Shown piece after piece: positions 25,050 to 32,186 of a stretch of 45,970 bases of DNA. How positions within the stretch are numbered: position 1 is the first letter of the stretch; every line of letters starts with the position of its first letter. The stretch spans positions 1 to 45,970 of the forward strand of contig DASPKX010000131.1 of assembly GCA_035627835.1 (NCBI GenBank), given 5' to 3'. Below the pieces are notes generated by a model. The model saw only the letters and a program-made list of their open reading frames with translations. It did not search any database and was not told the DNA's origin. The stretch comes from DASPKX01 sp035627835 (GTDB lineage Bacteria > Verrucomicrobiota > Verrucomicrobiia > Limisphaerales > SXQI01). Both the position numbers and the translations under genes were made by a program.

Positions 25050-27353
25050 CTATTTCTGCCGGATTCGGTAGAATTGTTTCCCCGGCGCTTGATTCGTCAG
25101 CGCCAATGCGTTCTCGGGCCACCGGCCCATGCTGTTTGTGATGGGCTGAAACTGGCCTGTAAGAGTTGGGGCGGCCAGAATCTCATACTGGGCTCCATTC
25201 ACAGCGGGCCAGCTTAAGCGGGTAAAATTCGCGTCCCAGCGGTCTGCTTGAAGCCTGTACGGGGTCTCATCCAGGGTGGGATTGCTCCCCATCGCTTGCT
25301 CACGCGCGTTGTTATATCCGTCGCCATCCGGGTCACCCGTTGCCGTTTGCGTAAGGAGAAGAAAGTTTCGGGCCTCCCAGAGGTCGTCCAGCCCATCGCG
25401 ATCCAGGTCCACAATAGGGGTGCCTTCTACGGTAAGCTCGAGGGAGCGGACCGAGCCAGTGTTGGTGGAAAGCAGGTCTGTCACATGCACGCTCCATTGG
25501 CCAGCGCTCGGCTCGTAAAAATGGTGAGTGGAGTAATAGGTCCAATCCGCAGGCCCCGGCTGATCATCGGCGTTGAAGTTTTGCATGACGCTGCGCGTGC
25601 CTGACGGCGACACCAGCGTGATGCGCAGGTCACCGCGTCGTTGATGATCGGTTTTCACGCGAAGGCCCACATGGCGGGTGATCAGGCTTTGGGAGACTTG
25701 CAGGGTGTGTTCAGTCGAGTTGAGGCGAATCTGCACGCGCAGGGAATCGTTTGTCTGCGCCATGGCAAGAATGCGATCCCCACTGTTCTTAGAGATGAAC
25801 ACCGTTGGAATCGGCAAAAAGTCAGTCCCGCCAATCCGGCCAACTTCTTCAGTGCCGCGGTCGTTCATCATGATGCCAAAGCCTGCGCCCGCAGCCGCGA
25901 TGCGCTCAAGTTTCACACGCTGCAGGGAAACAGCGTCGCGGATGGTCAGCGCCGCGCGCCCCGTGAGATTGGTGGTGAACGGGTCGGAGGTTGGGCCAAC
26001 ATAGCTGAGAGGCAGAATAGGTGTCGGAGTGTCAGGATACGATCCTTGGTTCGGGAGAGCTGGCAAAGAGGCGAGCAGGGCGCCCGCAGCGTTGTAAACA
26101 AGAAGTCTGGCGCCTGCGTCTTCAATTGGCTGAACCTGCGTGTTCGAAGCAGTGACTTTCAGAGTTGGCGAGGGCTGGGGCCACTCTTGCGCGAGTTCCA
26201 CCGCGCGGCCAGCGTCGATGATGCCAAACCCGAGATTGTGACTCACCACAAAGCCAGCGGCGTTTGTGATCACGTCTGTGTCAGCAAAATCGTTGTGGCG
26301 GCTGGAGTGGATGAGGATTTCCTGCACACTGCGGTAGCTGAGATTGGGGTTGGCGCTGAGCATTAGCGCGACCGTTCCGGACACTAATGGAGCCGCGCCG
26401 GAAGTGCCGGTAAAACCGAGACCGAGAAAGATGTAGTTGTTCAACTCGGGATCGAAGTAATTGATTTGGTTGTACCCCTTGGTTCCGACGCGATCGGTCG
26501 TGAGCAGTGTTTTGTAACCGGCGTCACCGCTCGGAGCGGCCACGAGAACGTTCGCACCCGGATTGCTGTAGCTCGCGAAACGCCCGTCATGACGCGAGGC
26601 CGCCACGGTGATGACACGGGGGTCGGATTTGTAGGCGTCATCATTGGAGTCACGACCGAACCGGTCGCGCTCGTTGCCGGAGGCATGGACGAAGACCACA
26701 CCGCGTCCATTCCGCCCGAGAGTTACGGCATTGGAAATGGCGGCATCTTCAGTGGGAGAAAGCGGAATGAGAGTCGGCCCTGTTTTGGCCCAACTATGGT
26801 TTTGAACCTGAACCTGGTTTGAAGCGTACCCGAACATTTGAGCCATGCGTTCGGCGGGGACGAATCGCTCCGTCAGCGGCTCGTAAATGACCCAACTCGC
26901 GAACCGTGAGTCGGGCGCGACCCCAACCATGCCTCGACCGTCATTGTCCGGAGCGGAGATCAGGCCAGCCACGGGCGTGCCGTGATTCGCGCGGTCGCTG
27001 AACGGGGTACCGTTCGCTTCAAGGGAGTTGAAATTGTAGTGGAGTTCAGGGCGTTCGCGAAGTCTGAGTTCTGGATGAGTGAGATCCACGCCCACATCGA
27101 CCACGGAAACGGTGATACCCTCCCCCTTCGTGAGATCCCAGGCTTTGCGCGCGTTAATGTCCACACCGAGGCGCGTCGCGTTGGTGAAGTTCCGATGCTC
27201 AAGATGCCAGAGTTCATCCCAGTACATGATGTCCGACGGTTGGGGGGCGAAGCCAAGACGCGGAACGGAAGTGGGATTGGCCGCGTAAACTGCCGCCGCG
27301 GCGCTAAGCCAGCAGAGCATCAGGCCGAAAAAGAGAGGAGCCCTAAACGCCAT
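25050..27353 (-). CDS. Secreted subtilase with PA domain, P domain and calcium repeat (second copy)
   Basis: The 767-aa product from ATG 27353 has a signal peptide ending in YAA near residue 25. Its S8 domain has Asp86 (SVVDVGVD), His124 (RANHGTPVAG), Asn227 (HASGNERD) and Ser318 (FTGTSGAAP). A PA-like insert lies at about 456-538, a P domain at about 553-641 (HQRRGDLRITLVSPSG), a Ca2+ repeat at 644-690 (DLDRDGLDDLWE, DPDGDGYNNAREQ), and a C-terminal module ends in FYRIRQK. The mature protein starts almost directly at the catalytic domain, without the longer pro-region of its paralogue. An in-frame start at 27506 is rejected because it would run through the ahcY terminator. The two genes are tandem, 49 nt apart. 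Confidence 0.92.
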   Translation of the reverse strand: MAFRAPLFFGLMLCWLSAAAAVYAANPTSVPRLGFAPQPSDIMYWDELWHLEHRNFTNATRLGVDINARKAWDLTKGEGITVSVVDVGVDLTHPELRLRERPELHYNFNSLEANGTPFSDRANHGTPVAGLISAPDNDGRGMVGVAPDSRFASWVIYEPLTERFVPAERMAQMFGYASNQVQVQNHSWAKTGPTLIPLSPTEDAAISNAVTLGRNGRGVVFVHASGNERDRFGRDSNDDAYKSDPRVITVAASRHDGRFASYSNPGANVLVAAPSGDAGYKTLLTTDRVGTKGYNQINYFDPELNNYIFLGLGFTGTSGAAPLVSGTVALMLSANPNLSYRSVQEILIHSSRHNDFADTDVITNAAGFVVSHNLGFGIIDAGRAVELAQEWPQPSPTLKVTASNTQVQPIEDAGARLLVYNAAGALLASLPALPNQGSYPDTPTPILPLSYVGPTSDPFTTNLTGRAALTIRDAVSLQRVKLERIAAAGAGFGIMMNDRGTEEVGRIGGTDFLPIPTVFISKNSGDRILAMAQTNDSLRVQIRLNSTEHTLQVSQSLITRHVGLRVKTDHQRRGDLRITLVSPSGTRSVMQNFNADDQPGPADWTYYSTHHFYEPSAGQWSVHVTDLLSTNTGSVRSLELTVEGTPIVDLDRDGLDDLWEARNFLLLTQTATGDPDGDGYNNAREQAMGSNPTLDETPYRLQADRWDANFTRLSWPAVNGAQYEILAAPTLTGQFQPITNSMGRWPENALALTNQAPGKQFYRIRQK

Positions 27354-27410
27354 AAAGGAGACCAACTTAGCAGCATTAATGGGGCCACGCAAACGGTTCA
27401 CGGGCAAAGA

Positions 27411-27434
27411 AAAACCCCGGCGCAGGCCGGGGTT
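27411..27434 (-). terminator. Rho-independent terminator of metK-ahcY
   Basis: On the minus strand AACCCCGG and CCGGGGTT form the stem (loop CCTGCG, with one further possible C-G pair), followed by TTTCTTTG. It lies 25 nt after the ahcY stop at 27460. Confidence 0.9.
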
Positions 27435-27459
27435 ATCGTAAACTAAATTTCCGCAGCGA

Positions 27460-28806
27460 TTAGTAGCGGTAGTGATCGGGCTTGTATGGGCCTTCTGGCG
27501 AAACACCCAGATACTCAGCTTGCTTCGGAGTAAGCTTCGTGAGCTTCACGCCGAGCTTGTCGAGGTGCAGGCGGGCAACCTTTTCGTCGAGGGTCTTGGG
27601 CAAGGTGTAGAGGTCAACCTTGTACTTGCCGGATTCGCGGGCGTTCCAGAGTTCCAACTGCGCGAGCACCTGGTTGGTGAAGCTGGCGCTCATCACGAAA
27701 CTTGGATGGCCAGAGGCGCAGCCCAGGTTCACAAGGCGGCCTTCAGCAAGCACGTAAATGACCTTGCCGTTTGGCCAACGGAATTGGTCAACCTGCGGCT
27801 TGATCTCAACCCGCTCGAGGGTCTTGTCGTTGTAGAGGGAGCCCACTTCCACTTCGCTGTCGAAGTGGCCGATATTGCAGACGATCGCGCCGGACTTCAT
27901 TTTGTCCATGTGCGCGCGGGTGATGACGTCGATGTTGCCGGTCGTTGTCACGAACACGTCAGCAGTGGCGCAAACGTCTTCGATGGTGGTGACTTCATAA
28001 CCTTCCATCGCGGCCTGGAGAGCGTTGATCGGATCGATTTCCGTGACAATGACGCGCGCGCCGAGGCCCTTCGCGCTCTGGCAGCAGCCTTTGCCGACAT
28101 CGCCGTAACCGCAAACCACGACGACTTTCCCCGCCATCATGACGTCGGTGGCGCGCTTCAGCGCGTCCACGAATGATTCGCGGCAGCCGTAAAGGTTGTC
28201 GAATTTGGACTTGGTGCAGGAATCGTTGATGTTGATCGCTGGGCAGCGGAGGGTGCCTTTCTTGACGCGATGCATCAGGCGGTGAACGCCAGTGGTCGTT
28301 TCCTCGGACAAGCCAAAGATCCCGGACATGAGTTCAGGATATTTGTCATGGCACATGTTGGTGAGGTCGCCGCCGTCATCGAGGATCATGTTGAGCTGAG
28401 ACCCATCTGGCCAATGCAGGGTCTGCTCAATGCACCAATCGAACTCTTCCAGAGTCTCGCCTTTCCAGGCGAACACCGGGATGCCTCGGGCAGCGATCGC
28501 TGCGGCAGCGTGGTCCTGGGTGGAGAAGATATTGCAGCTCGACCAGCGGACTTCAGCGCCGAGTTCGACGAGAGTCTCGATCAGCACAGCTGTCTCAATG
28601 GTCATGTGCAAGCAGCCCGCAATGCGAGCGCCCTTCAGGGGATACTTACCCGCGAATTCTTTGCGCAAGGCCATCAAGCCGGGCATTTCCTGCTCGGCCA
28701 TGGTGATTTCTTTGCGCCCCCATTCGGCGAGGCTGATGTCTTTGACTTTGTAGTCGTTGGAAACGCGGGCTTTCGTGGCCTGCTGTGATTGAACCGCTGA
28801 TGGCAT
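27460..28806 (-). CDS. ahcY: Adenosylhomocysteinase
   Basis: The 448-aa enzyme shows GARIAGCLHMTIETAVLIETL near residue 58, SSCNIFSTQDHAAAAI near 90, DDGGDLTNMCH near 143, NDSCTKSKFDNLYGC near 205, and the NAD-binding GYGDVGKGCCQSAKGLGARV near 245. It ends with the conserved KPDHYRY. The family usually has Val where NDSC has Cys, a mild change. It splits S-adenosylhomocysteine into adenosine and homocysteine, relieving product inhibition of methyltransferases. It follows metK by 23 nt and ends at a terminator, giving a two-gene SAM-cycle operon opposite a SahR-like regulator. Confidence 0.98.
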   Translation of the reverse strand: MPSAVQSQQATKARVSNDYKVKDISLAEWGRKEITMAEQEMPGLMALRKEFAGKYPLKGARIAGCLHMTIETAVLIETLVELGAEVRWSSCNIFSTQDHAAAAIAARGIPVFAWKGETLEEFDWCIEQTLHWPDGSQLNMILDDGGDLTNMCHDKYPELMSGIFGLSEETTTGVHRLMHRVKKGTLRCPAININDSCTKSKFDNLYGCRESFVDALKRATDVMMAGKVVVVCGYGDVGKGCCQSAKGLGARVIVTEIDPINALQAAMEGYEVTTIEDVCATADVFVTTTGNIDVITRAHMDKMKSGAIVCNIGHFDSEVEVGSLYNDKTLERVEIKPQVDQFRWPNGKVIYVLAEGRLVNLGCASGHPSFVMSASFTNQVLAQLELWNARESGKYKVDLYTLPKTLDEKVARLHLDKLGVKLTKLTPKQAEYLGVSPEGPYKPDHYRY

Positions 28807-28829
28807 AGTATTACTTAGATGGTTTTGTT

Positions 28830-30011
28830 TTAGCGGGAGGCTGCGGCCTTCAAAGCGGCTGCTTTATCGGTGCGTTCCCAGGTGATGCTGTCGGTGTCGT
28901 CCGTTTTGCCGAAGTGGCCATAATTGGTGGTCTTCGAGTAAATCGGGCGGAGCAAATTGAGCTGCTGAACGATGCGCGCCGGCTTGAAGCTGAAAACTTC
29001 CTGGCAAGCCTGGGCGATCTTCTCGTCCGAAACCGTGCCCGTGCCAAAGGTGTCCACGCAGACCGACACTGGATCAGGATGCCCGATCGCGTAAGCGAAC
29101 TGGATTTCGGCGCGGCGAGCGAGGCCTGCGGCGACAATGTTCTTGGCCACATAACGGCCCATGTACGCTGCGCTGCGATCAACCTTGGACGGGTCTTTGC
29201 CGCTGAAAGCGCCGCCGCCATGACGACCCATGCCGCCGTAGGTGTCGACGATGATCTTGCGGCCGGTGAGGCCGGTGTCGCCTTGAGGTCCGCCGACAAC
29301 GAAACGGCCTGTGGGGTTGATCAAATACTCGGTGCTCTTGGTGAGCATCTCAGCGGGGATGACCTTGTGAATAACTTCGCTGATGATGAAATCGCGAATG
29401 GTCTTGTGGGAGACGTCCACCGCGTGCTGGGTTGAGACGACGACGTTGGTGACCTTGGTTGGGCGGCCGTTCTCGTATTGAACGGAGACCTGGCTCTTTG
29501 CGTCTGGGCGAAGCCAGTTCACGATCCCCGCTTTGCGGATGCGGGTCAGCTCACGGCCGAGGCGGTGGGCGAACATGATTGGAGCGGGCATCAGCTCTGG
29601 GGTTTCGTCGCAAGCGTAGCCGAACATGAGGCCCTGGTCCCCTGCTCCTTGCTCATCGGTGGCTTTGCCTTCAGCAGCGCGGGCGTCAACGCCCTGGGCG
29701 ATGTCCGGGCTTTGGCCAGTGATGATGTTCATCACAAACACGCGATCCGCATGGAACACGTCGTCATCATTAACGTAGCCAATTTCGCGAACGGCCTGCC
29801 GGGAGATTTCAACGTAATCGAGCTTCGCGCGGGAAGTGATTTCGCCGCCAACGACAATGATGTTGCTCTTGGCGTAAGTTTCGCACGCAACGCGGCTGGT
29901 GGGGTCTTGCGCCAGGCAGGCGTCCAGCACCGCATCGGAGATTGTGTCGCAAACCTTGTCTGGATGGCCCTCGCCAACCGACTCCGAGGAGAAGATGAAG
30001 CTTTTATTCAT
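28830..30011 (-). CDS. metK: S-adenosylmethionine synthetase
   Basis: The 393-aa enzyme has SVGEGHPDKVCDTISDAVLD at residue 10, GAGDQGLMFGYACDET near 121, GGGAFSGKDPSKVDRSAAYM near 266 and a C-terminal NYGHFGK segment, all standard MetK motifs for ATP, metal and methionine binding. Length is typical for the family. It makes SAM from methionine and ATP. It is the promoter-proximal gene of metK-ahcY. Its predicted leader of about 50 nt holds a 6-bp GC hairpin (30022-30037) close to the ATG, and no Shine-Dalgarno sequence is visible. Confidence 0.98.
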   Translation of the reverse strand: MNKSFIFSSESVGEGHPDKVCDTISDAVLDACLAQDPTSRVACETYAKSNIIVVGGEITSRAKLDYVEISRQAVREIGYVNDDDVFHADRVFVMNIITGQSPDIAQGVDARAAEGKATDEQGAGDQGLMFGYACDETPELMPAPIMFAHRLGRELTRIRKAGIVNWLRPDAKSQVSVQYENGRPTKVTNVVVSTQHAVDVSHKTIRDFIISEVIHKVIPAEMLTKSTEYLINPTGRFVVGGPQGDTGLTGRKIIVDTYGGMGRHGGGAFSGKDPSKVDRSAAYMGRYVAKNIVAAGLARRAEIQFAYAIGHPDPVSVCVDTFGTGTVSDEKIAQACQEVFSFKPARIVQQLNLLRPIYSKTTNYGHFGKTDDTDSITWERTDKAAALKAAASR

Positions 30012-30021
30012 TTAGAGTGAA

Positions 30022-30037
30022 GCCCGTGGGGACGGGC
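30022..30037 (-). promoter_or_regulatory. Hairpin in the metK leader
   Basis: GCCCGT and ACGGGC form a 6-bp stem with a 4-nt loop (CCCC in the minus-strand RNA), ending 10 nt before ATG 30011. It could affect ribosome access. I do not recognise any of the named SAM or SAH riboswitch folds. Confidence 0.4.
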
Positions 30038-30050
30038 GGCAAATGTCATA

Positions 30051-30078
30051 TTGACGTATCAGGATGCGAAGATATATA
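30051..30078 (+). promoter_or_regulatory. Candidate promoter of the SahR-like gene
   Basis: TTGACG (30051-30056) and TATATA (30073-30078) are spaced by 16 nt, about 37 nt before ATG 30115. The -10 box overlaps that of the metK promoter by two bases, so the two promoters occupy nearly the same DNA in opposite directions. Confidence 0.5.
30057..30074. promoter_or_regulatory. Candidate operator between metK and the SahR-like gene
   Basis: TATC (30057-30060) and GATA (30071-30074) form an inverted repeat spaced by 10 nt, lying inside both divergent promoters. A bound regulator here could block both. The assignment is by position and symmetry only. Confidence 0.35.
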
Positions 30079-30096
30079 GGTGGCTCAGGACGTCAA
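30069..30096 (-). promoter_or_regulatory. metK promoter: Candidate metK promoter
   Basis: On the minus strand TTGACG (30096-30091) and TATCTT (30074-30069) are spaced by 16 nt. The predicted start near 30062 gives a leader of about 50 nt. Its -35 box mirrors that of the divergent promoter. Confidence 0.5.
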
Positions 30097-30114
30097 TCCC
30101 CTTTTCCCCTGAAA

Positions 30115-31053
30115 ATGGTAAACATTCTGAAATCCCTCCGCGCGTTGGCTGACCCAACGAGGCTGCGAATCCTCGCTCTTCTTGAGGAAAACGAATTGTC
30201 CGTCCATGAGTTGCAAGACATCACTGGGCTGGGGCAGTCCCGAATTTCGACCCACCTTGGCCTTCTTCAGGACGCAGGTTTACTACAATGGCGGCGGGAA
30301 GGCAAACGGAGCTACTACAAGCTGAACGGGGAGAAGGAGCCGGTGAAAGCGGAGTTAACGCGCCTGGCAGGCGCGGGAGCCCGGGAACAGGCGGAATTTT
30401 CCAGCGACCAATTGAACCTGAAACGCGTGTTGGAACGCCGGAAAGAGCAGGAGCAGGTTTACTTTAACCAGGTGGCCGGGAGGTTTGACCGCAGTTACGG
30501 CCCTGGGCGCTCCTGGCAGGCGTTTGGCCATCTGTTGCTGCGGATCATGCCGCCGCTGGTGATTGCGGACCTGGGTTCGGGCGAAGGGTTGTTAAGCGAA
30601 TTACTCGCTGCGCGGGCACGGCGTGTCATCGCCGTGGACAACTCGGAGAAGATGGTGGCCTTTGGCGCGAACAAAGCGAAGCGCGCTGGTTTGAAGAATT
30701 TGGAATTCAGGCTGGGCGATTTGGAAGCGCCGCCGATAGAGCCGGGCACGATTGATTTGGTTGTGTTGAGCCAGGCGTTGCATCACGCGCAGAATCCCGA
30801 ACGGGCCATTCAGAGCGCGCACCGCCTGCTAAGATCTGACGGGCAGTTGATGATTCTGGATTTGCAGAAGCACAATTTCCGGCAAGCGCACGAACTCTAT
30901 GGGGATCGCTGGCTCGGATTTGCCGAGAGCGACCTGCACCGTTGGATCGAGCAGGCCGGTTTCAAGAAAATCGAGATCACAACGGTGGCAAAAGAGGAGC
31001 AGCCACCGCATTTCACCACGATACTCTGCGCAGCATCGCGCAGCCCCAGCTAG
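30115..31053 (+). CDS. ArsR-family regulator fused to SAM-dependent methyltransferase domain (SahR-like)
   Basis: The 312-aa protein starts MVNILKSLRALADPTRLRIL, the ArsR winged-helix signature, with SRISTHLGLLQDAGLL as the recognition helix region near residues 44-59. From about 145 it has a class I methyltransferase fold: VIADLGSGEGLLSELLA (motif I, SAM binding), RVIAVDNSEKMVAFG (motif II), and DLVVLSQALHHAQNPE (motif IV). Proteobacterial SahR has the same domain order, senses S-adenosylhomocysteine and represses SAM-cycle genes including ahcY and metK. Here it is divergent from metK-ahcY across a 103-nt gap, which strongly supports the same job. ATG 30115 is preferred over an in-frame upstream start at 30064, which would begin inside its own promoter. 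Confidence 0.85.
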   Translation: MVNILKSLRALADPTRLRILALLEENELSVHELQDITGLGQSRISTHLGLLQDAGLLQWRREGKRSYYKLNGEKEPVKAELTRLAGAGAREQAEFSSDQLNLKRVLERRKEQEQVYFNQVAGRFDRSYGPGRSWQAFGHLLLRIMPPLVIADLGSGEGLLSELLAARARRVIAVDNSEKMVAFGANKAKRAGLKNLEFRLGDLEAPPIEPGTIDLVVLSQALHHAQNPERAIQSAHRLLRSDGQLMILDLQKHNFRQAHELYGDRWLGFAESDLHRWIEQAGFKKIEITTVAKEEQPPHFTTILCAASRSPS

Positions 31054-31099
31054 GGTTGCATGTCGTTGATCTTTATCGTGGTGGTAGTATGCTTCCTGA

Positions 31100-31252
31100 A
31101 TGGCGGGCCCTGTCAGAGTTTCTGATGATCTCTTTCACAGTGCTCGACAAGAGGCAGCGCTAACCCATCGTTCAGTTGACGACCAGATCGACTATTGGGC
31201 GCGACTCGGACAAGCCGTTGACCGAGTTGATGATGGTTCGCGATGGGCCTGA
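31100..31252 (+). pseudogene. ParD-like antitoxin, N-terminal half (frameshifted gene)
   Basis: ATG 31100 opens a 50-codon frame beginning MAGPVRVSDDLFHSARQEAA and containing HRSVDDQIDYWARLGQAV, the ribbon-helix-helix part of ParD-like antitoxins (Pfam ParD_like). It stops at TGA 31250-31252, about where the family only reaches its middle. The matching C-terminal half lies in the next frame, so a single frameshift splits the gene. The shift must fall near 31210-31250, an area with the repeat TTGATGATGG. A weak TTGATC/TATGCT promoter ends 7 nt before the ATG, which would give an almost leaderless mRNA. No ParE-type toxin is adjacent. Confidence 0.7.
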
Positions 31253-31484
31253 AGGAGCGGCTCGGGGGCAAGCCTCAAAGGTGACCGTAGAAGAGAGGTT
31301 GAAAGTCGTCGGCACACGGGAGGGCGATGCTTTGGTTAGACGCTATCTTCAGACTCGGCCTTTTCCCCACTTCGAGGCGAGCCAAGACGATCCAAATTTG
31401 ATGATACGGACGAATCAAGACGGCACAAAATGGTTGGGCCGTTTTGAAGACAGAACTTTTGAGGCTGTTCGGCAGCTTGAGTGA
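31230..31484 (+). pseudogene. ParD-like antitoxin, C-terminal half (frameshifted gene)
   Basis: This frame runs from ATG 31230 to the stop at 31484 (84 aa), overlapping the N-terminal half by 23 nt. It contains VEERLKVVGTREGDALVRRY and FEASQDDPNLMIRTNQDG followed by WLGRFEDRTFEAV. The 'ASxxxP...I...DG...LGRF..G.FE' pattern is, from memory of the family, the C-terminus of longer ParD-like antitoxins of about 125 aa. Joined with the upstream half by one frame change the product would be about 125 aa. It could be a true mutation, a sequencing error, or a separately translated overlapping gene. Confidence 0.6.
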
Positions 31485-31583
31485 TCTCGCGGCGCGGGGG
31501 TCTCGTAGCTGGACAAGCTTCATGTGCGCTAGAACTTTGTTTAACGGTTGGATTCTGCGCGTTCGCCGCGTATATAGGGCGGC

Positions 31584-32186
31584 ATGTTGATGATGTCGCT
31601 GGCCAAGGGCGGACCCATGATGCTGCTTCTGCTGCTCGTGGGCGCCTTCGCCGTGGCTGTGTTCATCGAGCGCGTCCTTTATTATCACCGCGCGCATATC
31701 AACACTTCCGAGTTTCTCGCCGGAGTTCGCAACGTTCTCAAACGCGACAACGTGGTGGAGGCGCTCTCCATTTGTGATGCGACCCCAGGGCCGGTGCCGC
31801 GCCTCGTGAAGACCGCTATCCTGAGCCGAGAGCGTGGGCGCGATGGCGTGCGGGAAGCGCTCGAGGAAGCGGGGCTGGTTGAGGTGCCCAGGCTTGAGGA
31901 AAAGTTAAATGTGCTGGCGACCATTGCGCAGATTTCGCCCCTCATGGGTTTCTTAGGCACGGTCTTCGGGTTGATGCGAATCTTCAGCGACCTCCAGGCC
32001 TCCGGCCCCTATGCGCATGCGAGCCAACTTTCAGGCGGTGTCTGGGAAGCGCTGATCTGCACCGCGCTGGGGCTTGGGATAGCGATCCCGGCATACGCTG
32101 GTTACAATTACTTGGTGAGCCGGGTGAACACCATCGTCACGGACATGGAGCGGGCCTCGAGCGAGATTCTCAACTTGGTGAACTAG
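31584..32186 (+). CDS. MotA/TolQ/ExbB proton-channel family protein
   Basis: The 200-aa protein has a first membrane helix at residues 12-33 (MMLLLLLVGAFAVAVFIERV), a cytoplasmic domain, and two further helices. The first of these lies within ATIAQISPLMGFLGTVFGLM (about 112-131) and the second within ALICTALGLGIAIPAYAGYN (about 156-175), the conserved ExbB/TolQ core. It should form the pentameric part of a proton-driven motor that energises outer-membrane transport or envelope constriction. No ExbD/TolR gene follows; instead the next gene is convergent and the two stop codons share the palindrome CTAG (32183-32186). The partner must be encoded elsewhere. Confidence 0.92.
   Translation: MLMMSLAKGGPMMLLLLLVGAFAVAVFIERVLYYHRAHINTSEFLAGVRNVLKRDNVVEALSICDATPGPVPRLVKTAILSRERGRDGVREALEEAGLVEVPRLEEKLNVLATIAQISPLMGFLGTVFGLMRIFSDLQASGPYAHASQLSGGVWEALICTALGLGIAIPAYAGYNYLVSRVNTIVTDMERASSEILNLVN

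Noticed and set aside
27472..28176. Plus-strand open frame antisense to ahcY, and similar ones antisense to metK
   Set aside because: ahcY and metK are certain; the antisense translations follow their codon pattern and have no family resemblance.
30012..30062. A known SAM or SAH riboswitch in the metK leader
   Set aside because: The leader is too short and has only one simple stem; no conserved core of a named class is recognisable.
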